Source: Microbulbifer sp. TB1203
Lineage (GTDB): Bacteria > Pseudomonadota > Gammaproteobacteria > Pseudomonadales > Cellvibrionaceae
DNA length: 64,000 nt
Direction of reading: 5' to 3'
Assembly (NCBI RefSeq): GCF_030997045.1
Contig: NZ_CP116899.1
Span: 4,116,001-4,180,000, forward strand
Within the stretch, counting starts at the first letter, position 1. Every line of letters begins with the position of its first letter. This document shows positions 46,776 to 55,282 of this stretch, one piece after another. The notes beneath the pieces are model-generated. The model saw only the letters and a program-made list of their open reading frames with translations. It was not told where the DNA came from and ran no database searches. The position numbers and the translations under genes were made by a program.

Positions 46776-48041
46776 ATGGGGATGGCTGTGACTCTGTCCA
46801 ATAAAAACAAACTCCTGATTATCGTCCTTCTCGCGGGAGCAGCGCTGACGGCGGCGGTTCTGTTGATGGCGCCCAAGCCGGAGGAGAAGGAGACTGAGGC
46901 AGCAGTGCCGCCGGTAGCCGATGTGCTCTACGCCGAGCCGGGCCGGCAGACCCTGCTGGTACCCAGCCAGGGCTCGGTGCAGGCCCGCCACGAGATAGAG
47001 CTGGTGGCCCGGGTCGGCGGGGTGATCCAGAGCGTCAACGATGCCTTCGTCGCCGGTGGCTTCTTCGTTGAGGGCGAGCCGCTGGTGCAGATAGAGGCGG
47101 CGGACTACGAACACCAGCTCATCCGCGCTGAGGGCCAGGTGGCCAATGCAGCCTCCGCCCTGGCCCAGGAACAGGGGCGCTCCAAGCAGGCGAAGCGCGA
47201 GTGGCGCGACCTGGGCAGCGATACTGCCAACAGCCTGTTCCTGCGCAAGCCGCAACTGCGGGCGGCGGAGGCGGAACTGGCATCGGCCCGCGCGGACCGC
47301 GACCAGGCAGCGCTGGATTTGGCCCGGACCAAAGTCAGGGCGCCCTTTGCCGGCCGCGTGGTGGAGACTTTCGTGGATCTGGGCCAGTACGTTACCGCCG
47401 GCACCCGCCTGGCGCAGATTCACAGTACCGGTATCGCCGAAGTGCGCCTGCCGCTCACCGATCACCAGTTGTCCCTGCTGAACCTGCCGCTGGGTAAGTC
47501 CATCGAAAATGGCCCCGCGGTGCGCCTGCGCGCACGGATCGCCGGCCGCGAGCGCGAGTGGCGCGGCCAGTTGGTGCGCACCGAGGCCAGTATCGATCCG
47601 AACAGCCGTTTCGTCTATGCGGTGGCCCAGGTGCAGAATCCCTATAAGGGCGAGGTTCCGCTGGTAAACGGCCTCTTCGTGGAGGCGGACATCGCCGGCA
47701 AGACTTTCGACAATATCACCCGGCTGCCGCGCCAGGCGCTGCACGAAGGTGACCACCTGCTGGTGCTGGATGCGGAGAACAAGCTGCGCTTCAGGGAAGT
47801 GGAATTGTTGCAGGCGGTGGACGAGGATGTCTGGGTGCGCGGCGATATCGTCCCCGGCGAGCGGGTGGTCGTGTCCAGTCTCGGCTACTCCCGCGAGGGC
47901 ATGGTGATCACCGCCAATCCACTGAACGACAAGCCGGCCGGCCTGTTGCTCGGCGACGAGGACGCGGCCGCTGAGCCGGCCGCTGAAGCCGCCTCTTCGG
48001 CCGCAGGCGCTGCAAGTGCCGCCACCGTGAGCGAGGGCTGA
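46776..48041 (+). CDS. RND efflux periplasmic adaptor subunit
   Basis: 421 residues: an N-terminal membrane anchor (about 10-30), the lipoyl/barrel-sandwich segment (VQARHEIELVARVGGVIQSV, then TKVRAPFAGRVVETFVDLGQYV), a helical hairpin (about 115-170) and beta-barrel domains. The C-terminus is Ala/Glu-rich. It links the inner-membrane pump encoded 2 bases downstream to an outer-membrane channel encoded elsewhere. Substrate unknown. Confidence 0.9.
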   Translation: MGMAVTLSNKNKLLIIVLLAGAALTAAVLLMAPKPEEKETEAAVPPVADVLYAEPGRQTLLVPSQGSVQARHEIELVARVGGVIQSVNDAFVAGGFFVEGEPLVQIEAADYEHQLIRAEGQVANAASALAQEQGRSKQAKREWRDLGSDTANSLFLRKPQLRAAEAELASARADRDQAALDLARTKVRAPFAGRVVETFVDLGQYVTAGTRLAQIHSTGIAEVRLPLTDHQLSLLNLPLGKSIENGPAVRLRARIAGREREWRGQLVRTEASIDPNSRFVYAVAQVQNPYKGEVPLVNGLFVEADIAGKTFDNITRLPRQALHEGDHLLVLDAENKLRFREVELLQAVDEDVWVRGDIVPGERVVVSSLGYSREGMVITANPLNDKPAGLLLGDEDAAAEPAAEAASSAAGAASAATVSEG

Positions 48042-48043
48042 TC

Positions 48044-51000
48044 ATGCAGGGCATCATCGGATGGTTCGTACGCAACAGTAAGGCCGCCAACCTGCTGATG
48101 ATCATGATCATCATCGGCGGCCTGTTCGGCATTCTCCATATCGGCCGCGAGGTGTTCCCGACCATCAACCCGGGCATAGTGCGGGTGGAAATCAGCTACC
48201 CCGGTGCAGGCCCTAAAGAGGTGGAGCAGCAGGTCACCCTGCGGGTGGAGCAGGCCATCGCCGACGTGAAGGGGATCAAGGAGGTGAACTCCCGGTCCAT
48301 GCGCAGCCACAGCTCCGTGCAGGTCCAGGCGGTGGACGGCTACGACGAGCTGCGTCTGCTCAACGATATCAAGGTGCAGGTGGATTCCATCAACACCTTC
48401 CCCGCGGATATAGAGCGGCCGGTGATCTCCCTCGCTGAGTGGTCGGCGCAGATGATGCATATCGCCATCGGCGGACCGGTATCGCCGCGGCAGCTGAAGG
48501 ACACGGCGCTGGACCTGCGCGACAAGCTGCTGCTGATCCCCGGCGTGCGCCAGATTGAAGTCTGGGGAGACCGTGCCGACGAGGTCTCCATCGAGGTCTC
48601 GGAACTGGACCTGCGTCGCTACAACCTGAGCTTTGACGATGTCGCCAATGCGGTGCGCCGCTCCTCCCTGGACCTGCCCGCGGGCATGGTGCGCTCCGAT
48701 CGCGGCGATATCCAGGTGCAGACCCGCGGCCAGGCCTATACCGCCGCCGATTTCGCGCGTATTCCGCTGATCAGCCGCGCCGACGGCACTCAACTGCTGC
48801 TGGGCGACGTGGCGGACATAGAGGACGGCTTCGAGGAAGAGGGCTCGGTGATCCGCTTCAACGGCAAGCCGGCCATGAACCTGCGCGTGATGCAGGGCGA
48901 GCCGCTGGACGTGGTGGCCACCGCAGACGCCATCAAGGAGTTCATGGCCGAGGCCCGCGAGCAGTTGCCGCCGGGGATGGAATTCGAGATCTGGTTCGAT
49001 TTCTCTGAGGCCTACGAGGGCCGCATGAACCTGCTGCTGGGCAACGCCCTGGGCGGCCTGGTACTGGTGTTCGTACTGCTGATGCTGTTCCTGCGCCCGC
49101 TGCTGGCAGTCTGGGTCACTATCGGCATCGCCACCGCCTTTATGGGCGCCTTCTGGCTGCTGCCGGTGACTGGGGTGACGCTGAACATGCTGTCGCTGTT
49201 CGCCTTCCTGCTGATCCTGGGGATCGTGGTGGATGATGCGATCATCGTAGGCGAGGCGGTGCACGCGGCCCACGATCGCGGCGTGACCGGGCTGGCGGCT
49301 GCCGAAGAGGGCGTCAAGCAAGTCTCCTCGCCAGTGATTTTCGCCGTGGTGTCCACCATGGTCTTCTTTGTACCCATGCTGTTCCTGCCCGGCTATACGT
49401 CGCAGATGATGCTGCCGCTGCCAGTGGTTGTGCTGCTGGCGCTGTCCTTCTCGCTGATCGAGTCGCTGTTGATACTGCCGGCGCACCTGGTGAATATGAA
49501 GCCGGAAAAAAAGGCTACATCCGGCCTTGGCCTCAAGCTGCAGAAACTGCGCGCCAAGTTCGCCGGCGGCATGACCGTGGCCAGCGAAAAATACTATATG
49601 CCGCTGCTGGAGAAATCCCTCGGCAACAGCCGCGTCACGGTGATGGTCTTCCTGATGTCGCTGCTGCTGTCCTTCGCGGTGTTCAAGGGCGGCTATATCG
49701 GCTCGGCCTTCTCACCCAAGGTGCCCTCCGACCTGCTTGAGCTGAATACCGTCATGGCCCCCGGGGAATCTTTCGAGGAGTCCAAGCGGGTCATGGAGCA
49801 GTTCGAGCGCGCCGGCGAGAAGCTGGCGGAGGACCCGGAGATGCTGGAGATAAACGACGGCGAACCATTTGTGAAGAACACCATGGTGTTCCTGTGGCGC
49901 GGCAACATCTACGTGATATTGCAGCTCACCGAGGGCGAGCTGCGCGACGTTACCTCCGAGCAGCTGGCGCTGCGCTGGCGCGAGTATATCGGCGAGTTGC
50001 CCGCCAGCGTCGAGGAGATGAACATCACCGCCACCATCAACGAAGACAACGGCGGCATGTCTCTGAACCTGAGCACCGCTTCCGGCGATATGGACGAACT
50101 GCGTGAAGCCGCCGATGCGGTGAAAAAGGCGCTGGACGGCTACGCCGGCGTCTACGATGTGCGCGACAACCTGGTCAGTGCCCGCCGGGATATAGAGATC
50201 CAGCTGAAACCCCACGCCACCAATATGGGCATCGGCCTCGCCGACGTAGCCAAGCAGGTGCGCCAGGGCTTCTACGGCGAAGAGGTACAGCGCATCCCCC
50301 GCGGCCGCGAGGACGTGCGGGTAATGGTGCGCTATCCAGAAGAGGAGCGTGCCAGCGAGGAGCAGATGGACCGCATCCGCATCCGTACCAGCGAGGGTGA
50401 GATTCCGTTCAGTGCAGTGGCCGATGCGGTCTATGTACCCGGCTACACCACCATCCGCCGCCACGACCGCGAGCGCACGGTACGGGTTACCGCGGAGCTG
50501 ACCCCGGGCGCGGCTTCGGCCCACGAAATCCTGCAGCAGCTGCGCGAGAACAACGTGCCGGAATGGGAAAAGCAGTTCCCGGGTTTCTCGCTGAAAACCG
50601 GCGGTGAAATGCAGGAAGAGGAGGAGTTCAGTGGTGCCATCATTGCGTTCTTCGTGCTGTCGCTGTTTACGATCTATGCGTTGCTGGCGATCGCCTTCCG
50701 CTCCTATTCGCAGCCGTTGCTGATCCTCACCGCGGTGCCCTTCGGCTTCTTCGGCGCCCTCCTCGGCCACCTGCTGATGGGCCACGATATCAGCATCATG
50801 TCCATGCTCGGTTTCCTCGCCGCTGCGGGTGTGGTGGTGAACGACAACCTGGTGCTGATGGATCGCATCAACCAGCTGCGTGCCGAGGGCATGGCGGTGA
50901 TGGACTCCGTGGTGCAGGCCGCTCGCGACCGCTTCCGCCCGATCATCCTGACTTCGCTCACCACCTTTATCGGCCTGGTGCCAATCATGTTCGAGCGCTC

Positions 51001-51181
51001 GATACAGGCGCAGTTCCTGATCCCCATGGTGATCAGCCTCGCATTCGGCGTACTCTGCGCCACCGCGGTGACCCTGATCCTGGTGCCCAACCTGTACAAG
51101 GTGATAGAGGTGCTGCGCATGAAGGTGCGTGGCCGCCGTGGGCTGGAAAAGGAACTGCCTGTGTCGATGGAAAAAGCCTGA
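48044..51181 (+). CDS. RND efflux pump inner-membrane permease
   Basis: 1045 residues, the normal length for AcrB-type transporters. Twelve membrane segments with two large periplasmic loops fit the sequence; the proton-relay pair is in ILGIVVDDAIIVGEAVHAAHD (TM4). The repeat of the N-half signature reappears near GFLAAAGVVVNDNLVLMDRI. Cotranscribed with the adaptor before it. The substrate could be antibiotics, lipids or metals and cannot be read from sequence. Confidence 0.93.
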   Translation: MQGIIGWFVRNSKAANLLMIMIIIGGLFGILHIGREVFPTINPGIVRVEISYPGAGPKEVEQQVTLRVEQAIADVKGIKEVNSRSMRSHSSVQVQAVDGYDELRLLNDIKVQVDSINTFPADIERPVISLAEWSAQMMHIAIGGPVSPRQLKDTALDLRDKLLLIPGVRQIEVWGDRADEVSIEVSELDLRRYNLSFDDVANAVRRSSLDLPAGMVRSDRGDIQVQTRGQAYTAADFARIPLISRADGTQLLLGDVADIEDGFEEEGSVIRFNGKPAMNLRVMQGEPLDVVATADAIKEFMAEAREQLPPGMEFEIWFDFSEAYEGRMNLLLGNALGGLVLVFVLLMLFLRPLLAVWVTIGIATAFMGAFWLLPVTGVTLNMLSLFAFLLILGIVVDDAIIVGEAVHAAHDRGVTGLAAAEEGVKQVSSPVIFAVVSTMVFFVPMLFLPGYTSQMMLPLPVVVLLALSFSLIESLLILPAHLVNMKPEKKATSGLGLKLQKLRAKFAGGMTVASEKYYMPLLEKSLGNSRVTVMVFLMSLLLSFAVFKGGYIGSAFSPKVPSDLLELNTVMAPGESFEESKRVMEQFERAGEKLAEDPEMLEINDGEPFVKNTMVFLWRGNIYVILQLTEGELRDVTSEQLALRWREYIGELPASVEEMNITATINEDNGGMSLNLSTASGDMDELREAADAVKKALDGYAGVYDVRDNLVSARRDIEIQLKPHATNMGIGLADVAKQVRQGFYGEEVQRIPRGREDVRVMVRYPEEERASEEQMDRIRIRTSEGEIPFSAVADAVYVPGYTTIRRHDRERTVRVTAELTPGAASAHEILQQLRENNVPEWEKQFPGFSLKTGGEMQEEEEFSGAIIAFFVLSLFTIYALLAIAFRSYSQPLLILTAVPFGFFGALLGHLLMGHDISIMSMLGFLAAAGVVVNDNLVLMDRINQLRAEGMAVMDSVVQAARDRFRPIILTSLTTFIGLVPIMFERSIQAQFLIPMVISLAFGVLCATAVTLILVPNLYKVIEVLRMKVRGRRGLEKELPVSMEKA

Positions 51182-51194
51182 TGCTAAAACTCCC

Positions 51195-51214
51195 CTCTCC
51201 CGTTTGCGGGAGAG
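51195..51214. repeat. Hairpin repeat CTCTCCCG...CGGGAGAG
   Basis: A perfect 8-bp stem around TTTG, 14 bases after the RND stop. The same theme recurs at 54664-54690 (CCCTCTCCCCAAAGGGAGAGG), so it may be a small dispersed family as well as an mRNA end signal. Confidence 0.5.
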
Positions 51215-51280
51215 CTGGGGGAGAGTTGCGGGCCGTTGCTAAGCAGTATCCCGAGCGCCTAAACTAGCCCTGAATGAAAT

Positions 51281-51304
51281 GCCGACCCGGAGTCGGCTTT
51301 TTTT
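51281..51304 (+). terminator. Terminator of the RND operon
   Basis: GCCGAC-CCGGA-GTCGGC followed by TTTTTTT, between the pump gene and rsmE. Confidence 0.85.
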
Positions 51305-51329
51305 ATCTATCCTCAAGGAATTCCCGGAA

Positions 51330-52064
51330 ATGCGCATCCCGCGTATCTTTTCCCCCGATTCGCTGGCCGGCCGCGACGAAATCGAACTGGACGAAGCCGC
51401 CTCCCGCCACCTGGTGAAGGTGCTGCGCCTCACCCCCGGCCGCCCGCTGGTGCTCTTCGACGGCAGCGGCGGTGAGTACGCCGCAGAACTGATCGATGCC
51501 GGCAAGAGAGCGCGGGTGCGCCTGGGGAGTTTTACCGCCGAGGATCGCCAGTCGCCGCTGGCCCTGACCCTGGCTATCGGCATCTCCCGCGGCGACCGCT
51601 TCGATTGGGTGGTGCAGAAGGCCACCGAACTGGGCGCGACGCAGATACAGCCGCTGTTTACCGAGCGTTGCGAGGTCAAACTGAGCGGCGAACGGCTGCA
51701 GAAAAAACTCGGCCACTGGCGCCAGATAGCCGCCAGCGCCTGCGAACAGTGTGCGCGCAACCGACTCCCGGCTATTGCCGAACCACTGAAGCTGGCGCAG
51801 TATCTCCAGACGGCCGAAAGCGGCCTGAAGCTGGTGCTGCACCACCGTACCGATCTCGACCTGCGCCAGCTGGAGCAACAGCGCGGCAGGCCGGATTCGG
51901 CGCTGCTGCTGGTGGGGCCGGAGGGCGGCCTGTCGCCGGCGGAGATCGATGCGGCGCTGCAGCGGGGATTTCTGCCGTTGCGCCTGGGGCCGCGAGTGCT
52001 GCGCACCGAAACGGCACCGGTGGCGGCGCTGTCGGTACTACAATTCCATTGGGGTGATTTTTAA
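51330..52064 (+). CDS. rsmE: 16S rRNA (uracil-1498-N3)-methyltransferase
   Basis: Modifies U1498 in the ribosomal decoding centre. 244 residues from ATG 51330, with AAGGAA 9 bases upstream. The SPOUT trefoil-knot motifs are LLVGPEGGLSPAEID and PLRLGPRVLRTETAPVAAL. The N-terminal barrel starts MRIPRIF. A dispersed inverted repeat starts 4 bases after its stop. Confidence 0.94.
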   Translation: MRIPRIFSPDSLAGRDEIELDEAASRHLVKVLRLTPGRPLVLFDGSGGEYAAELIDAGKRARVRLGSFTAEDRQSPLALTLAIGISRGDRFDWVVQKATELGATQIQPLFTERCEVKLSGERLQKKLGHWRQIAASACEQCARNRLPAIAEPLKLAQYLQTAESGLKLVLHHRTDLDLRQLEQQRGRPDSALLLVGPEGGLSPAEIDAALQRGFLPLRLGPRVLRTETAPVAALSVLQFHWGDF

Positions 52065-52067
52065 TTC

Positions 52068-52232
52068 AACCTGAATCCGTGACTTCATGACGAGCGCAGA
52101 GCACAAGCTCTTGACGCCACAGCGAATTTTCCTCAGTCGGCCGTAATCCCGGATACGCCACTCCCTCGGAAAATCCACTGTGACGCCAATATCTTGCACT
52201 CTGCACCCGCCTTGAAGCCACGGATTCAGGTT
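52068..52232. repeat. Dispersed inverted repeat, expanded copy
   Basis: Arms AACCTGAATCCGTGACTTC (52068-52086) and GAAGCCACGGATTCAGGTT (52214-52232) are almost exact complements and match the compact copy at 4104-4147. The 127-base interior contains no gene I can identify. The structure, terminal inverted repeats around a non-coding core, is MITE-like. Confidence 0.7.
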
Positions 52233-52260
52233 CAATAAACACAAACGCACGGAGCAGCTC

Positions 52261-52626
52261 ATGACAAAACTCATCCTGTGGTTCCTGGCTCTTTTCATTC
52301 TCGTCGGATCCCTCGCCATCCTCATCAAACCGGAACTCCAACGCCAGTGGGTGGATAAACTCACCGGGGCGACCTACCGCTTCGTCGCTTGGATGGCCGT
52401 GGTCATCGGCCTGATATTGTTGATGCTGGCGGACACACGTAGCTGGGAGATCCTCTTCAAGGCCCTCGGCGTGATCGCGGTGCTGAAGGGCGCCTGGCTG
52501 CTGCAGGCGGGCTATCCGCACGGCAGGGATCGATTGCAGCGCCTTGTGGGCGGCAATGACCTTCTGGTACGTATCTTTGGCGGCATCGGTGTGCTGGTCG
52601 CGCTGGTACTCTTTTCTGCGAGCTAG
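52261..52626 (+). CDS. Small inner-membrane protein
   Basis: 121 residues with about three hydrophobic helices (LILWFLALFILVGSLAIL, MAVVIGLILLMLAD, IFGGIGVLVALVLFSA) joined by basic loops. GGAG precedes ATG 52261. No family recognised. It is close to the HAD phosphatase (7 bases before it), so they may be cotranscribed. Confidence 0.65.
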   Translation: MTKLILWFLALFILVGSLAILIKPELQRQWVDKLTGATYRFVAWMAVVIGLILLMLADTRSWEILFKALGVIAVLKGAWLLQAGYPHGRDRLQRLVGGNDLLVRIFGGIGVLVALVLFSAS

Positions 52627-52633
52627 TCTAAAG

Positions 52634-53281
52634 ATGTTTGCAACAGAACTGGTGATTTTCGATTGCGACGGCGTGCTGGTGGACAGTGAAAGTATTGTCT
52701 GCCGTATCCTCGCCGAGGAGATGAACAAGCTCGGCCTGGAGACGACCGCCGAGGAGCTGGACGAACAGTTCAGCGGTCGCCCGGCGGGAGATTGCCTGCT
52801 GGAAATCGAAACTCTCTACGGCGGCCCGCTGCCGGAACACTATTTCCACAACACTGAGCGTCGCATCCGCGAGGCGTTTCATGCCGAACTGCAGCCGATT
52901 TCCGGCATCGAGGACCTGCTCGATCACCTGTTGCAGGTCAATCTGCAGAGCTGCGTGGCCTCCTCCGGTTCCCACGAGAAAATGCAGCTGACCCTCAATC
53001 GCACAGGCCTCTACGAATACTTCGATGGGCGTATTTTCAGCGTCGACGACGTGTCCCGCGGCAAGCCCTGGCCGGATCTGTTCCTGCACGCGGCGCAGAC
53101 CATGGGGGTGGAGCCCCAGCACTGCCTAGTGGTGGAGGACTCCATCTCCGGGGTCAAGGCCGCGGTGGCCGCTGGCATGCCGGTGATCGCGTATAGCGAC
53201 AACCCCCGCCGCGCGACGCAGCTGAAAAAAGCGGGTGCGCGGGTAGTGAGCGACGTGATGGCGGTGCTGAACTTCCTTTAA
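52634..53281 (+). CDS. HAD-superfamily phosphatase
   Basis: 215 residues from ATG 52634. The nucleophile motif is IFDCDGVLVDSE with Asp11-x-Asp13-G; the cap domain occupies about 18-85; motif III is GKPWPDLFL and motif IV VVEDSISGV. It resembles YieH-type 6-phosphogluconate phosphatases and beta-phosphoglucomutases, whose substrate is a small phosphorylated sugar; the actual one is unknown. Confidence 0.87.
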   Translation: MFATELVIFDCDGVLVDSESIVCRILAEEMNKLGLETTAEELDEQFSGRPAGDCLLEIETLYGGPLPEHYFHNTERRIREAFHAELQPISGIEDLLDHLLQVNLQSCVASSGSHEKMQLTLNRTGLYEYFDGRIFSVDDVSRGKPWPDLFLHAAQTMGVEPQHCLVVEDSISGVKAAVAAGMPVIAYSDNPRRATQLKKAGARVVSDVMAVLNFL

Positions 53282-53354
53282 ACCGCGGCGCCCCCGGCGA
53301 TGGTCTACAATGGATTTAACGCCAGCCGCCGCCAGATGCCGAGGTTTCCCGCCC

Positions 53355-53924
53355 ATGGCGAACGCCCGTTTTGCCGTTTTCCTGTCGTTGCCGCTGCTCG
53401 CTGCCCTGGCGCTGGGCGGCTGTTACGACCCCCACAAGAAATACGTCCTGAACCCTCCATCGGTGGCGGACAGCGAAGGCGAAAAGGCCGCCCGCAATGC
53501 CGCCCCCTTTGCTGATGAACTGGTGCGCTACCTGCGCGGTAAACCGCGTGACCAGGGTAGTGAATTTATTCTGAATGTGGAGTTCGAGTACGGCGGCTTT
53601 GCCCCCCGCATGGACAGCCTCGGGGATATCGAGGCGCTGCTGGTCATCATGCGTGACTATCCGGACCTGCGCATTGCCATCGAGGGACACACCGACAACG
53701 AGGGCAAGGCGGAGAAAAACCTGAAACTATCCCAGTGGCGCGCGAACTGGGTGCGCAGCTTCCTGCTGGAAAGGGGCATTGCCGGGGACCGGGTGCAGGC
53801 CGAGGGTTTCGGCGACAGCCGGCCGATCGCCGACAACGACACTCCGGAGGGGCGCAAGCAGAACCGCCGTCTGGTGATCCGTATTCTCAATTTCGATCAA
53901 CCGCCGGTATCGGCGGAGCGATAG
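53355..53924 (+). CDS. OmpA-family lipoprotein
   Basis: 189 residues from ATG 53355. The signal peptide ends in the lipobox ALGGC. The C-terminal OmpA domain (about 80-185) anchors to peptidoglycan: IEGHTDNEGKAEKN, LKLSQWRANWVRSFLLERGI and EGRKQNRRLVIRI. It likely ties the outer membrane to the wall. It stands alone apart from a tiny frame after it. Confidence 0.88.
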   Translation: MANARFAVFLSLPLLAALALGGCYDPHKKYVLNPPSVADSEGEKAARNAAPFADELVRYLRGKPRDQGSEFILNVEFEYGGFAPRMDSLGDIEALLVIMRDYPDLRIAIEGHTDNEGKAEKNLKLSQWRANWVRSFLLERGIAGDRVQAEGFGDSRPIADNDTPEGRKQNRRLVIRILNFDQPPVSAER

Positions 53925-53937
53925 GAGGAGCCTCCCG

Positions 53938-54003
53938 ATGTCAGGTTGGCGTTTGTTGGCCGCGATGAGTTTCGCCGTGGTGGCCGGCCCGGGCTTTGCC
54001 TAG
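53938..54003 (+). other. Orphan signal-peptide frame (21 codons)
   Basis: ATG 53938, with AGGAGGAG 7 bases upstream, encodes MSGWRLLAAMSFAVVAGPGF plus one Ala and a TAG stop. It has the shape of a secretory signal ending in a cleavable GFA, but nothing follows. It may be a truncated gene start or a leader peptide. Confidence 0.4.
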
Positions 54004-54084
54004 TTCAATTAACTGATAACTGACTGTCGATTTCCCCCGCCCCTGCGCGACTAGTTGTGAGAACACAGCGAGTGCGAGGGCATC

Positions 54085-54303
54085 GTGAAATATCTGGGGC
54101 TGGTTTACCCGCCGGAATCCACCGCGCTACATTTGGCGCCACCGCTGGTGGCGGTGGCGCTGATTGCGGCTCGGGACCTGAATCAGGCCGTCCAGCGGGC
54201 CCTTGCATTGCTGCGTTTGAAAAATGATATCGCCGTTCTCCGGCGTATAGTATCGACCGCCGGCCTAGGCTTTGCCGGCAGCACAATAAACGAGGAGATC
54301 GCC
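54085..54303 (+). other. Partial duplicate of the YCII gene start
   Basis: GTG 54085 encodes VKYLGLVYPP, close to MKYLCLVYSEED of the YCII gene at 54304. The frame then runs on unrelated residues into that gene. It looks like a decayed duplicate of its first codons. Confidence 0.45.
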
Positions 54304-54648
54304 ATGAAGTATCTGTGCCTGGTTTACAGCGAAGAGGACAAACTGCACTCGATGCCGGACAGCCCGGAGGATCCCGAGTGCCAGGCCTATGCCGAATCCG
54401 TGGCCACGAGCGGCCGCATGCTGGCAGCGGAGGCCCTGGAGCCGGTGAGCAGCGCCACCACAGTGCGTATGCGCGGCGGTGTGGTCAGCATCACCGACGG
54501 GCCCTTTGCCGAAACCAAGGAACAACTGGCCGGCTTCTACCTGCTGGATGCACAGAACCTGGATGAAGCGCTGGAGATCGCCGCAGGCATACCCGCTGCG
54601 CGGGTGGGTAGTGTGGAAGTGCGTCCGGTGCGCCAGTTGGAAGTCTAG
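54304..54648 (+). CDS. DGPF/YCII-domain protein
   Basis: 114 residues with the hallmark DGPFAETKEQLAGFYLLDA at about 60-80, the YCII fold. Such proteins are small ferredoxin-like domain proteins whose genes are typically linked to ECF42 sigma factors, as here (VOC protein and sigma factor downstream). The function is unresolved; the domain may bind small molecules or serve as a partner of the sigma factor. Confidence 0.9.
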   Translation: MKYLCLVYSEEDKLHSMPDSPEDPECQAYAESVATSGRMLAAEALEPVSSATTVRMRGGVVSITDGPFAETKEQLAGFYLLDAQNLDEALEIAAGIPAARVGSVEVRPVRQLEV

Positions 54649-54725
54649 CCATCGCAATAATTACCCCCTCTCCCCAAAGGGAGAGGGGATTGAATGCAAC
54701 AAACCACTTAACAGGGAAAATAGTT

Positions 54726-55136
54726 ATGCGATTCAGCCCCTACCTGAATTTTCAAGGCAACTGCAAAGAGGCCTTCGAGTTTTACGCCCAAGTACTCGGC
54801 GGAGAGATCATCGCAATGATGACCTTTGCCGAGGCGCCCCCGGAAGCGGACATTTCCCCGGAAGCGCGTGACCAGGTGATGCACGCGCAGCTGAAAGTCG
54901 GGGAGGAGGTTTTTATGGCCTCCGATGCGCCGAATAGCTACAAGCCTGCACAGGGGATGCATATCACCATCGGTGTCGACACGCCGGAAGAGGCGGAGCG
55001 CATCTACAAGGCCCTGTCGAAGGGCGGTGAGATCACCATGCCCATGGAGGAGACTTTCTGGGCACAGCGCTTCGCCATGTTCACCGACCGCTTCGGCACC
55101 CCGTGGATGGTCAATTGCGACAAGCCGCAGCAATAG
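54726..55136 (+). CDS. VOC-superfamily protein (PhnB-like)
   Basis: 136 residues from ATG 54726. Glyoxalase/VOC fold of the PhnB kind: SPYLNFQGNCKEAFEFYAQVLGG, then MHAQLKVGEEVFMASD and FWAQRFAMFTDRFGTPWMVN. The metal residues of active glyoxalases are not all obvious. It sits between the DGPF gene and the sigma gene, in the pattern of an ECF42-controlled set. Confidence 0.87.
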   Translation: MRFSPYLNFQGNCKEAFEFYAQVLGGEIIAMMTFAEAPPEADISPEARDQVMHAQLKVGEEVFMASDAPNSYKPAQGMHITIGVDTPEEAERIYKALSKGGEITMPMEETFWAQRFAMFTDRFGTPWMVNCDKPQQ

Positions 55137-55186
55137 CGCCTGTTGTCCGCTGCCATTCGATGGTTGAATAACCGCCTCGGTTTTTT

Positions 55187-55212
55187 GTAGGAGCGGCCCA
55201 TGGCCGCGATCG
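55187..55212 (+). repeat. REP element, forward copy (55.2 kb pair)
   Basis: GTAGGAGCGGCCCATGGCC then GCGATCG, identical to the copy at 7998-8023. It lies 20 bases from its inverted partner. Confidence 0.85.
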
Positions 55213-55232
55213 GCCTTGCCAGTGGCAAAGAT

Positions 55233-55258
55233 CGATCGCGGCCATGGGCCGCTCCTAC
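55233..55258 (-). repeat. REP element, inverted copy (55.2 kb pair)
   Basis: The exact reverse complement of 55187-55212, 25 bases before the sigma-factor start. Together the two arms can fold into one long hairpin. Confidence 0.85.
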
Positions 55259-55282
55259 GGAATCAGGCAGAGAGGCGCGGCG

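Noticed and set aside
47885..49486. A 533-codon open frame on the - strand
   Set aside because: Antisense to the RND adaptor and permease; Gln/His-rich shadow frame.
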